Source: Nemertoderma westbladi
Taxonomy: Eukaryota; Xenacoelomorpha; Nemertodermatida; Nemertodermatidae
Assembly: GCA_032718475.1 (NCBI GenBank)
Contig: JAUCBJ010000684.1
Span: 27,909 to 91,908 of the forward strand
Length of the DNA stretch: 64,000 nucleotides
Direction of reading: 5' to 3'
Shown: piece after piece, positions 54,061 to 64,000 of the stretch
Position numbering within the stretch: the stretch's first letter is position 1
Layout: each line of letters begins with the position of its first letter
Notes under the pieces: generated by a model
Seen by the model: the letters and a program-made list of their open reading frames with translations, nothing else
The model's database searches: none
What the model was told of the DNA's origin: nothing
Made by a program: the position numbers and the translations under genes

Positions 54061-54829
54061 ACGCGGATCTTTGAGTGATTTCGCGTTCGTATTTCCTCTT
54101 GACCTGAACCTCCCAAGTACTTTGCAAGCGGTGTGAGAGGGAGGGTGACTGCACCTGTTCCGTCGGGTCTTACTGAAGTGAGAGGGCTATTCGACACCTC
54201 CCGAAAAGAGTTTAATGAAGTGGACTGTGTATGGGAAGGGAAGTTGAGATGAGAACAAGTAGAAATCTATGTCAACTGCCGGAGCTATTTATATACATTA
54301 ACTATTTGTATATATAACAATATATAATATTTAATCAGAATCAGTTGTTATAAATGTACAGAGTTGAGATATTATTACATAAATTGCAGAAATACATAAA
54401 TTCTATTTACAGATAAAAATGCCGCTAAAAATATAAAAACTTTTACTGTTGTAAAAGTCAGGGGCTTTCGCAAGCAGAGGGTGAAGATGCAAGAAGGTGA
54501 GGCAAGTGAAAAAACAGGCCCTTTTATAGCCAGGCATTATGCAAATCTAGATCGGTCGGTACGCTCTGAATGCTGATTGGTTGTAGCTCGTCCCTGATTG
54601 GTCGGAGCTACAGGTTGGCCAAACAGTTACGTTTCGATCCTATTGCACCTATGGGCTGGCGAGGGCTGAGGTCAATGACATAGTCATGTGACATAGAAAC
54701 GTATCAGCGTTTGTCAAACCAAACGTGACACCACAGGACAACCTATACATTTCGATCCTAATTACATGATAAATGTGCGTGTGACCTGGTAATGTGTTAG
54801 GTGACCACTAGGTCACTGGTGCGACCTCT
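54061..54829. other. Non-coding spacer
   Basis: No gene or clear repeat. TGATTGGTTGTAGCTCGTCC and CTGATTGGTCGGAGCTACAG at 54573-54612 are an imperfect direct repeat. Confidence 0.4.
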
Positions 54830-55960
54830 AACCCTCATAAATTCTGGAACAACGCCAACCGTGAGAACACTACCTGCGCCCCACAAACCATGGAATCGGA
54901 TTTATGTACCCACTACAACGCCAAGTTTGGTGGGGACGGCTGGCTGAGCGAAACGCTAAATGTCGAACTGCAGGACGCCTGTTCTGAGAGCACCCTTCCA
55001 CAGATATCCCCTCTGGCGGCTAAGAGGGCTGTCATCTCGTTATCCACTGGGAAGTCCCCCGACCTCGCATCCCTTACTGTAGAACATATACTGTTTATGA
55101 ACCCGGACCTGCTATCCTGTGTAATAAATTTATGTCTGGATTGGAAACAAGTCCCGTTGCTCTTTGGTAATTCAGTAATAACTAGCCTGTATAAAGGTAA
55201 ACAACGGCACTTATTTAACGTCGGCTCCTATAGACCCATAGCGTCCATAAGTATCTGGGCTAAAGTTTTCGAACGCATCATATTAAGTGACTTCCTGGTA
55301 AATATTAAACTGCATAATAATCAAACTGCGTATCGAGTTAAGATTGGGTACGATATCGCCATAGCAACAGTTCTAGAATATCTGGAATATAAACTCTCCC
55401 AGAGATCCACATTGTACATCTGCCAGTTGGATATCGAAGCGGCATTTGACTCTGTCGACTACGACGTATTGGGACGGAAAATGTTGGAGTTTGTTAACCC
55501 GCACTTAGTAGAATACTATGGTAAGTACCGTCTATCTGAAATTGGACGGTCTTATAGATTGTGAAGGAATATTAGTGACACGCGGTGTGAAACAGGGTTC
55601 ACTTCTGTCGGCAATACTGTTTAACCTAAACACCATGGACAACCTCGAGATATCTAACGCCGGTCGTTACATTAAATCTGTCTGGTTGGGGGCCATATCC
55701 TACGCTGACGACTTTTTACTGATGACTAACAGCTCAAAGGATATATAAATATTATTCGAAATATTTAAAAGAAGCGCTAATGAAATAAAATTGTTGGTAG
55801 AAAATAATAAAATTAATTGGTCTGTCTTCTCGAGGAATAAGAATTCTCACGTGCCGACTTTCCTTCCCCTCGGTGGTGAGTTAGTGGCTCAACGAAAATC
55901 GTGGAACTTCCTGGGCTATAACCTGGCCCAGACGCAGACCAACCCCCTGTCCTAAGCAGC
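54830..55960 (+). pseudogene. LINE E: decayed reverse transcriptase related to LINE B
   Basis: KFWNNANRE, LSTGKSPDLASLTVEHILFM, GSYRPIASISIWAKVFERII, ICQLDIEAAFDSVDY, RGVKQGSLLSAILFNLN, SYADDFLLM and SWNFLGYNL follow the order of LINE B ORF2 (SVGKSPDLNSITVEHLL .. YADD .. IEFLGYTL). It has frameshifts near 55530 and 55750. The endonuclease and C-terminus are missing. Confidence 0.88.
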
Positions 55961-55962
55961 TA

Positions 55963-56150
55963 GCTAGCTGCCAGACTGGGCCGAGTTAGCCGAGCCAAGG
56001 TTCGCTATAAAGGGGTGTTCAATGGGTACAGGAGCGCAGCAGCCGAGCTGATTGATAATGAGTGCCGCAACGCCAAAGCCAAAGTCGTAAACCTTTTCTA
56101 CAACAGAAATAAATCACACGCCGACAATTACTGGAATACCAGGAAGGATT
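55963..56150 (+). pseudogene. LINE B-type pre-RT fragment
   Basis: YKGVFNGYRSAAAELIDNEC, RNAKAKVVNLFYN and DNYWNTRKD correspond to the linker just before the RT start of LINE E (KFWNNANRE) and LINE B (GFWRKFSNKG). Because it lies after the RT piece, it is out of order: a second truncated copy or a local rearrangement. Confidence 0.6.
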
Positions 56151-56154
56151 AGCG

Positions 56155-57375
56155 CCATACCAACAAACTATCGTGGGATCTGTCTGCTTGTGGTAGCTGC
56201 CAAAATATACAATAAAATGATTCTATATAAAATTAGGCCACACATAGAGAAACTACTGCGTAAGAGCCAAAACGGATTTCGACCAAGTAGATTAACAATA
56301 GCTTAGATACTTGCACTACGGAGACTGATTGAAGGATTTAAGTCAAAGAATCTCCCCGCAGTCATGACTTTTGTGGACTTCAAGAAGGCATTCGACTCCA
56401 TCCATAGAGGTAAAATGCTTGAAATCCTAAGAGCTTATGGAATACCAGAAGTAATTGTTGCTGGCATTGAATTGTTATATTGTGACACAGAAGCGCAGGT
56501 AGTCTCACCAGATGGTGAAACTGAGTTTTTCTAAATCCTGGCTGGCGTACTGCAAGGTGACACATTAGCACCATTACTATTTGTAATTGTGCTGGATTAC
56601 GCAATGAGGACGGCCACAAACTGTGAAGATCTGGGATTCACACTTCAAGAACGCAGAAGTAGTAGATATCCGGCAACTACAGTCACCGACACCGACTTTG
56701 CGGATGACATCGCCCTGCTCTCTAATACGCTAGCAGATGCACAGTTTCTACTAAATAAAGTGGAGAGGGCTGCTAAGGAGGTTGGATTGCATATAAATGC
56801 TACCAAGACCGAATTCATGGCTTTTTAATGTTGATGGAAACTTGACAACCATTGATAATAATCAACTCAGGAAGATCTATCAAAAATGGATTCCATCTGG
56901 AAATCAGATCTCTCCAGGCACCTGAAGACTAAGTTTTTTCGAGCCACAGTGGAAAGTGTATTTTTATACGGGAGTGAGACCTGGACACTGACTAAATCAC
57001 TTGAACAACGAATTGATGGTTGCTACACAAGACTACTAAGGGCAGCCCTAAACATCAGCTGGAGACAACACATGACAAAGGCCGAGCTTTATGGTACAAT
57101 ACCACCTGTATCAACCACCCTCCGTGAACGCAGATTAAGATTCAGTGGGCACTGCTGGCGAAGTAAAGACGAGGTCATACCAGATCTACTTTTCTGGCAA
57201 CCAACTCATGGAAAGCGTAGTCGTGGACGACCGGCCATAACATATATAGATCAACTTGAAAGGGATACTGAACTTGGGAGAAACGAAATTGCGACAACTA
57301 TGGAGAATCGGGAAGCCTGGAAGGATCTCATTTCCACTGTCCGAGTTCGCTCGACCTAGTAGTAGTAGTAACAAA
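56155..57375 (+). pseudogene. LINE F: decayed reverse transcriptase with (TAG)n tail
   Basis: NYRGICLLVVAAKIYNKMIL, LLRKSQNGFRPSRLT, VMTFVDFKKAFDSIHRGKML, GVLQGDTLAPLLFVIVLDYA, FADDIALLS, ATVESVFLYGSETWTLTKSL and LRFSGHCWRSKDEVIPDLLF. Same overall architecture as LINE A/C but a separate lineage. Stops at 56306 and 56532 and frameshifts near 56825 show it is dead. It ends in TAGTAGTAGTAGTAAC. Confidence 0.88.
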
Positions 57376-57619
57376 TCGCAGTATTATAACAATATAAACA
57401 ATATAAATTACACGGTGTGCGGCATTTAATCATCAGTCAGATGTCAGAAAGTCAAGAATGGACGAGAGATAATTGACTGTGCTGTGTAATTCCCTGACAC
57501 TCTAGCCTCATGGTCTTTCTGGGGACAAAGTCAGGAAGTGAATAAACACTCACACTGAGGGGCTGCAAGAATATTCTTGCCTCAAGTAGTTCACAAAGCA
57601 TGAATTACATCGAACGCCG

Positions 57620-59030
57620 TAGAACGTATGGAACATGTAAGAACTCCCAATCAGGGACCAGTTACCATGCCATGTTTAGATGTGGGTTCCATCCCACAAG
57701 CCTGGATATACAGTACAATCAAGATTTTGTACAAAGAGAAAGGTCCCATTACCAACCCTGATAATTACCGTGGCATCGCATTACTCAGTGTGATACGCAA
57801 GATCTTTACCTCCATAATAAATAAACGCCTCTTACAAGGAATTATACTTCTCATTCCGCCTGAGCAATTCGGATACACTCCATACATCTGATCTGCATAC
57901 AGCTGATCTCAGATATCAAATGTTTAATCGACTCCAATGGGAGGGCCTATGTCGTCTTTGTGGACTTCCGAAAAGCGTTTGACTCGACCAGTCGGAGAAT
58001 ATTCCTCTACAAATTATATAATGATTTTGGTGTCAAAGGGAAAATGTATAATCTTATAAAATCTTTATTAAAAGTTAACTACGTTCAGGTGTACGATGGC
58101 CTCCGTCTCTCTAAGACTATACCTCAGATTATTGGATTCTTACAAGGAGACTGTCTGAGTCCCACATGCTTTATAATCTACATTGGTAACCTAGTTAATG
58201 CTTTACGTAATGGTCTGGCCTTTCTAAAAAGTATATTCTACGCCGACGACCTGGCCTTCTACTCTTCAAACCCTAAAAATATCCAGCATGGACTAGACAA
58301 CCTTCACATTTGGTGTAAACATAACTCTCTAGATGTAAACTTATCAAAACAAAAATAGTTAAATTCCTAAACGGGGGCCTCCTAGCACTTTGCGATAAAT
58401 TTAATTATGACGGAAAACCAATAAAGATCAGTGACCACTACGAGTTTAGGCGTTACACACAAACCCACTTTGACATTCACCAAACGCGTTAAATGTAAAA
58501 AGGAAAAATCCTACGCCGCCATCGGCTGTTTGAAAAACTTACATCTGGTATCTGTAGAAACTAGAATTAAATTCTTTAATATGAAAATCGATCCCATTGC
58601 CACATACGCATTAACTGAAATCGAACCATATGTTAATCTTTCCCAAATTAAAGACCTCGATAAAATAAAGACCACCTTCATCAAACGACTTCTCGGCTTG
58701 CATATATCCTCTTCCTCCAATCTTGCACTTAAACTAACTAACCAACAAACCTTCATCAACGACATTCTACTCAACACCCTCATACAACACGTTCTAGAAC
58801 TCTACAAACAACATCGATCTGATCGCAACGAAAATTTCAACCAACAACTCTACCAATTAGGACCGGCATTTAAGTCAAATACCTGGAAAAACAGTAACCA
58901 GAAAAACCGATATTTAATAACCAGATTTACATCCCACGGCTTCCATCACAGACTGTGTTTAACTACCACTTTCCACTCTCGAACCTCAGAATGTTTCTGT
59001 GGGGCGAGCCACGAAGTGAGTGAGCCTTAG
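57620..59030 (+). pseudogene. LINE G: decayed reverse transcriptase, third LINE type
   Basis: IPQAWIYSTIKILYKEKGPI, NYRGIALLSVIRKIFTSIIN, YVVFVDFRKAFDSTSRRIFL, GFLQGDCLSPTCFIIYIGNL, FYADDLAFYSSN, and a C-terminal section with FIKRLLGLHISSSSNLALKL, FTSHGFHHRLC and ECFCG. Frameshifts near 57890, 58355 and 58430. The C-terminal section is the homologue of the sequence that seeded the minisatellite at 18.99 kb. Confidence 0.87.
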
Positions 59031-59686
59031 CGTAGTGGTACCATTAATCAACCTGTCGTTCTGTCGTTCTGTCGTTCTGTCGTGTTCAATTTTAAACGTT
59101 AATAACTCGGCCAATCTTTGATGAAATCTATCCAAACTTGGTACACATGTTGTTTGGCAAAAGTTTAGAAATTTTCCAAGTAGAATTTCCGTGTGGCCTT
59201 CGAGAAGCTAAGATAATAGCAGTTAATTAGTTAATTAAGTTGATTGCGGTGAAAACGCCATTTTCAACCTGCCTTTTAAAGGAAATTAATTGTTTTACAG
59301 TATAAGATTTAAATAATTATACTTAAAAATTATACAGATATAATCCCCATACGCCATTCTATTATAGTTTTTAATTAGTTTAAGTGATTTGCTTTAATAA
59401 ATGTGTCTTTAATTGATCTAAACGTAATTAAACCGCACAATTATTGAGTACAAATTTAATCCTTCCCATTATTGGTCAAGTCTCTGCTGGTGTGGAGCTA
59501 GCTGCTGGGAGTTGTGGCTGTAGACTAACCTGAGAGGAATTGTAATAGAGGCAACCAGTATTGCTATTCCAGCCCAATCACTGAATTGTGTTTATTATAG
59601 GCTGGACGGGCCGCATAACCGTTCGACTATTACTACTATTGCTATCTCAGTTAAATGACAGATATAATGGGCGTAGACGCTGAGCA
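59031..59686. other. Spacer with dispersed-repeat pieces
   Basis: A tandem CTGTCGTT..CTGTCGTT run (four copies, about 59056-59082) follows GGGGCGAGCCACGAAGTGAG. About 59090-59190 (AATAACTCGGCCAATCTTTG, ATGAAATCTATCCAAACTTG) is a diverged relative of 60410-60500. No gene. Confidence 0.5.
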
Positions 59687-59978
59687 GACATAGGTGCCGA
59701 CAGAGGTGCCGACATAGGTGCCGACACAGGTGCCGACACAGGTGCCGACACAGGTGCCGACACAGGTGCCGACACAGGTGCCGACACAGGTGCCGACACA
59801 GGTGCCGACACAGGTGCCGACACAGGTGCCGACACAGGTGCCGACACAGGTGCCGACACAGGTGCCGACACAGGTGCCGACACAGGTGCCGACACAGGTG
59901 CCGACACAGGTGCCGACACAGGTGCCGACACAGGTGCCGACACAGGTGCCGACACAGGTGCCGACATAGGTGCCGACA
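59687..59978 (+). repeat. 12-bp minisatellite
   Basis: About 24 near-identical copies of ACAGGTGCCGAC, with ATAGGTGCCGAC at both edges. The near-absence of variation indicates a very recent expansion. The frames MPTQVPTQV (plus) and SAPVSAPV (minus) are repeat artefacts. Confidence 0.95.
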
Positions 59979-59986
59979 TAGTGACC

Positions 59987-60620
59987 GACTTAGGCACTCA
60001 GGTTTCTCTCAATATGTTTATCTCACTAAATGGCTTACTTGTTGTGACGTTATTCACTATTAACTCCAATAAGTATGTTTAAGAATATATATATAAAGAT
60101 AAAGAACATGCTAAATGATTGCGATAAGCGATAAACAGACAAAATACAATGCGACCACCTCGATTATAGATTATATTAATAAGTAGAGCACTACTGATAT
60201 TCTTTATATACAACTGATATTGATATTCCTTATATACTACTAATAATTTAGACCGCAGGATGTACCGCAGGATGGCGCTAAACCATCTGGAATTCTAGAG
60301 AATACTGACTATGGACTCTGTGAAAAGTTTAATTTTTTAAATAGAATTTGGGTGGGGCCATTGAGTATCACAAGTATGACTGTCTGTCTTTTTTCCAAAT
60401 ATTTTCGAACACTAATAATTCGGTCAATCCTCGATAAAATTAATCCAAACGTGAAACACAGTCTGTCAAAAATGTAGAAATTTTACAAAAGAATATCAGG
60501 ATTCTCTCTATGGATTATAATCTAAAATTCATACGATAATAATTTTTATTAATATTATAAGTAAATTGGGTGTCTCGTGGCCCCACATTTATCTAGTTTA
60601 AGATTACTCGGAATTTTTAT
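59987..60620. other. Non-coding spacer
   Basis: AT-rich. It contains a diverged copy of the repeat seen at 59090-59190 (AATAATTCGGTCAATCCTCG, ATAAAATTAATCCAAACGTG). No gene. Confidence 0.4.
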
Positions 60621-61742
60621 TCAAACTAATCCAAAAGATCTGAGTTTATCTATTTGTTTACTATCGAGATTGCGATACACAATATTTTCAATGAAGACAT
60701 CGCTGAGGGAGAACTTGGTAAATTTCAACTGTACACAATTCATTTGAAGGTGAAAAGCAACTTTATCTTTAGTGATTTTAAGTTGCAATTGGTTGGAGTT
60801 AGGTGTTCTATATGCTCGTTGACACCATGTGAATATGACAATATCTTCAGGAGATTGAACTACCTGACTGCCTGATCTGCGAAGAAATCCATCACATCCA
60901 TAGCATTTAAACCAATCTCCCTCATTTATTGAACCGATAATAAATTTACAAGATTCTTTGGCTATATCTAATTGATTGATTAATTGCTGTGTTAATTTCT
61001 TATTAACAATTTTTCTCTTCCCAGGCCCACACTTTCTACCTGCAACACTGGCGGCAGATAAAGCTGCCAGTTGTTCGAGCGTCCATGTTGAGTTCCACCA
61101 ACTTATGTACTGATCAATTTCTCGAACGTGTTTCGCATATGCAAGTGTATGACAGCACATACTTAACTTTCGGAATGATTGACAGGTCAGACACCTGTAA
61201 GACCCATTACCAAATCTACGGACTCGTTTGTAGATACCACCACTCCCCATACTAACTACAGCGAATTCGTCATTATCAATGCATACATTGAATCGATGAG
61301 CAAGGCGCCACATAGATACAAACTCTGGCGTTTTTGGTAGCTGTGGGAAATCACCAATAATATTATCATTTGAACAAGTCTGTTCTATCTCACTGTCGTG
61401 ACTCACTAATCCGTTATAAAACTTATGTAAATACACTCTTTTTTCATCACTCGATTTAATAAAAAATTCAGATTCCTCAATATGGTATTCACGAATATAA
61501 TATGGTTTCAAACAATATTCGCCCCGGCCCAGTAAGGCCATATCAATATCATTCCTGAATTTGCCAATGAACTCTTCCATCTGTTCTATGAAATTATATA
61601 TATTCATATGTTTAAAATTAATCCAGTTTTTTAACTCGAAATGAAGGGATTCCTCTGATTGATTCATGAAGAACTCAGAATGTAGTAGACCACATGCCAT
61701 TCGATGATCAAGCAAAAAATAGTCTTTTATGTCGTTAAACAC
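60621..61742 (-). CDS. SWIM-type zinc-finger protein, transposase-like, C-terminal part
   Basis: 373 codons from the first ATG at 61742; the true N-terminus is probably further upstream or lost. Residues ~180-205 (YRCLTCQSFRKLSMCCHTLA) fit a SWIM-like zinc finger. Residues ~285-345 hold a CYGC pair and a motif ending KDKVAFHLQMNCVQLKF, which resembles the C-terminal NVYYH..CI motif of SWIM-domain proteins encoded by Mutator-like DNA transposons in animals. Role is inferred: DNA-binding tail of a transposase. No catalytic DDE domain is visible here. It ends 66 bp from a foldback element (61808), which may have truncated it. A domesticated host gene is an alternative. Confidence 0.6.
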   Translation of the reverse strand: MFNDIKDYFLLDHRMACGLLHSEFFMNQSEESLHFELKNWINFKHMNIYNFIEQMEEFIGKFRNDIDMALLGRGEYCLKPYYIREYHIEESEFFIKSSDEKRVYLHKFYNGLVSHDSEIEQTCSNDNIIGDFPQLPKTPEFVSMWRLAHRFNVCIDNDEFAVVSMGSGGIYKRVRRFGNGSYRCLTCQSFRKLSMCCHTLAYAKHVREIDQYISWWNSTWTLEQLAALSAASVAGRKCGPGKRKIVNKKLTQQLINQLDIAKESCKFIIGSINEGDWFKCYGCDGFLRRSGSQVVQSPEDIVIFTWCQRAYRTPNSNQLQLKITKDKVAFHLQMNCVQLKFTKFSLSDVFIENIVYRNLDSKQIDKLRSFGLV

Positions 61743-61807
61743 ATACTTTCGAAACCATGTTGAAAATGTAGCTTCTTGTTTTATTGTTAGTTCTATTTGA
61801 TGGGCAT

Positions 61808-63993
61808 TTGTAAAACGAGGATACCAGCAAAATCCGCGGATCCCGTTGCGGATACCATAGAAGCAATGACGGATCCCAGTAGGATCCGCGGATCCTAGAA
61901 ACCACGGATCCGCGGATCCAATAATAGTCTATGGTATCCGCATTATACAAATTTGTAAAACGCGGATCCCATAGAAAACCATTAAGGCAGCGGATCCAAT
62001 AGACATCATTGAATAACCTTTACATGTCTCTTATGGTGTCCGCTGTTTACAAATTTGTAAAGAGCGGATCCCGTTCATTCAATGCAAATACCGGTACAGT
62101 AGTTAGGCCTTAATTATGTAGTTAGTTAACAGTTAAGCATATAATAATAATAATAAGCGAGCATATATTCATATAGCATATATATAGCATATATATAGCA
62201 TATATAGCATATATTCGACAAATATATTGATATACAAAATAAACTAAAATATCACTGTATTTTTTTTATATAAATCACGAATATAAACGAGACCAAACAG
62301 TAAATTACAATAATAATATAATATATAACATCTTGTGTACTGTACATCATGCCCTGGAATACAGTCTCATAATTAATTAACTACTAAAGTCTTACATAAT
62401 ACAAATCTTAATGAGATCGCTTTGGACGACCATATCCAGCTATTTCTCATCTACATTCAGCATATTTGGAATCCTTGTTAATTAAGTCTACCACCTATTT
62501 CACAGTAACCAACGATTGCTATAAGGTTGAGGAAAAAGGACTGGTGCAATATCGACGGAGACACTTTTTAAACGATTGCATCTAAAGAATGAAAGTGAGA
62601 ATAAAAATTATGATTCACACCGCTAAAGGGTGAAAAGTGGCGAAACTATTTTGACTTTGAGTTATTCTTTTCATGATACAAATTAACAGGAAGATGACAT
62701 AATACATAATTTATAAGTAAGACCTCATTAAATTTCAATTTATTAAAGAAATTAATACTGATAAATAAATAATTTTTTTATTAATTAACTTAATTACCGT
62801 ACCTATTGTATCATACATAATAATATTTTACCAGATTAATTATTAGATTTAAAATTATATCTAGGGCCTGAAGCGGTTAATTTTTCAGTCAACCGGTTAA
62901 CCATTTCCAATTAACCGGTTAAAAAGTAGAAATGTTTGTGGTACAATGGTGCAACATACATACTACGGTACATACTATGAAACTGAAAGTTATATCGCTG
63001 ACAGTCCCTAAACTTAAGCTACAGTACCGGTATGTATATTTTTATGTAAGCTAAGCTAAGAGGTATCCGTCCCTACTTGCAATACTGTTAAGTGCCTCTA
63101 TTGCCAGATAGAGCCACCAGTACTATAGTGTATGTATACTGTACTGTAGTCCTACAGCTGCATACAGTACAAAATGAATTTCTGAAACATCGCAATGGGA
63201 AATAAACATTAATTAAAATGGTAACATACAGGTAATAAAACTGGTAACAGAACCTGAAAACCTCAAAATGGGACATTAAGCCGGTTAACCGGTTAATCAA
63301 TTTATAACCGGATAATTTGAATTAACCGGTTAACCGCTTCAGGCCCTAATTATATCATATTAAAGCTGTGCCAATTACCGTACCTATAGGCCTAATAAAT
63401 AATATAAAAAAAAATTAAACAAAAAATTAACAAGCTATTATATCTACATCATATAGCCTATAAACAAAAGTCAATTTTATACATCAAGAGACTGTAAGGT
63501 AAATAAAGCTACCGGTATTTAATTTAATACTGGTCGAGGAAAGAATTAAGTGCATTTTTTAGAATACATTGACGCATATACGATATATACGTCTTTTTAT
63601 TCTAAAAATTATTGCACTTAATTATTTCCTAGAAACCCTGAATCTTATCCCTTAATCTATATGCTTAACTGTTAACTAACTACATAATTAAGGCCTAACT
63701 ACTGTACCGGTATTTGCATTGAATGAACGGGATCCGCTCTTTACAAATTTGTAAACAGCGGACACCATAAGCGACATGTAAAGGATATTCAATGATGTCT
63801 ATGGGATCCGCTGCCTTAATGGTTTGCTATGGGATCCGCGTTTTACAAATTTGTATAATGCGGATACCATAGACTATTATTGGATCCGCGGATCCGTGGT
63901 TTCTAGGATCCGCGGATCCTACTGGGATCCGTCATTGCTTCTATGGTATCCGCAACAGGATCCGCGGATTTTGCTGGGATCCTCGTTTTACAA
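61808..63993. mobile_element. Foldback DNA element with ~335-bp inverted arms
   Basis: Arms 61808-62143 and 63658-63993 are inverted copies with few mismatches, beginning TTGTAAAACGAGGAT and CAGCAAAATCCGCGG. Inside each arm TTTGTAAAACGCGGATCCC and TTTGTAAAGAGCGGATCCC recur as a spaced motif, the same core as in the 1-4012 element. The interior is AT-rich and carries a hAT MITE (62862-63348) and a hairpin at 63525-63625. No ORF. The window ends 7 bp past the right end, so a target duplication cannot be judged. Confidence 0.8.
62862..63348. mobile_element. hAT MITE nested in the foldback element
   Basis: 487 bp with 19-bp terminal inverted repeats TAGGGCCTGAAGCGGTTAA, flanked by a perfect 8-bp duplication ATTATATC (62854-62861 and 63349-63356). 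Subterminal AACCGGTTAA palindromes cluster at both ends. Non-coding. The 8-bp duplication and TAGGG start place it in hAT. Confidence 0.9.
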
Positions 63994-64000
63994 GGGTACC

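Overview
The window is animal genomic DNA. The only host genes are intron-containing metazoan genes: the 5' part of a ryanodine receptor gene (RyR, + strand, eight exons between 16.09 and 30.57 kb, phases all consistent, 389 codons), a complete two-exon ARL6/BBS3 gene (- strand, 51.11-53.13 kb), and the last coding exon of a RACGAP1/CYK-4-like gene (+ strand, 7.92-8.58 kb). AT-rich non-coding DNA, tRNA-derived SINEs (one with a Meta-SINE-like body), hAT elements and several LINE families suggest a marine invertebrate. A tunicate or other non-vertebrate is possible, but the species cannot be fixed from this sequence. There are no prokaryotic or viral genes and no CRISPR array.

Layout. 0-4 kb: a large foldback element whose arms are inverted arrays of a 53-bp repeat. 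4.2-6.0 kb: a non-autonomous hAT element with a perfect 8-bp target duplication. 7.9-8.6 kb: RACGAP1 3' exon. 8.8-12.4 kb: two minisatellites (26 and 42 bp). 13.7-16 kb: SINE and foldback MITEs. 16.1-30.6 kb: RyR exons 1-8; intron 2 holds a 36-bp minisatellite grown out of a LINE ORF, and intron 4 is a 5.6-kb minisatellite whose unit is the exon 4 donor site. 31.0-50.5 kb: a 36-bp G-rich minisatellite split into two arrays by a nest of LINEs. LINE A is interrupted by LINE B, a long and nearly intact element with an unusual multidomain ORF1, and is followed tail to tail by LINE C. 50.5-53.1 kb: SINE and ARL6. 54.8-59.0 kb: four decayed LINE pieces. 59.7-60.0 kb: 12-bp minisatellite. 60.6-64 kb: a SWIM-zinc-finger transposase-like ORF beside a second foldback element that contains a hAT MITE.

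Tandem repeats fill about a third of the window (roughly 20.7 kb by my coordinates). Several can be traced to a seed: a splice donor, a LINE reading frame, or a motif in a transposon arm. The strongest candidates for something undescribed are the donor-seeded minisatellite of RyR intron 4 and LINE B, whose ORF1 joins a SAP-like domain, about 41 decapeptide repeats encoded by an internal minisatellite, a Ulp1-like cysteine protease, a coiled coil and an RRM-like domain.
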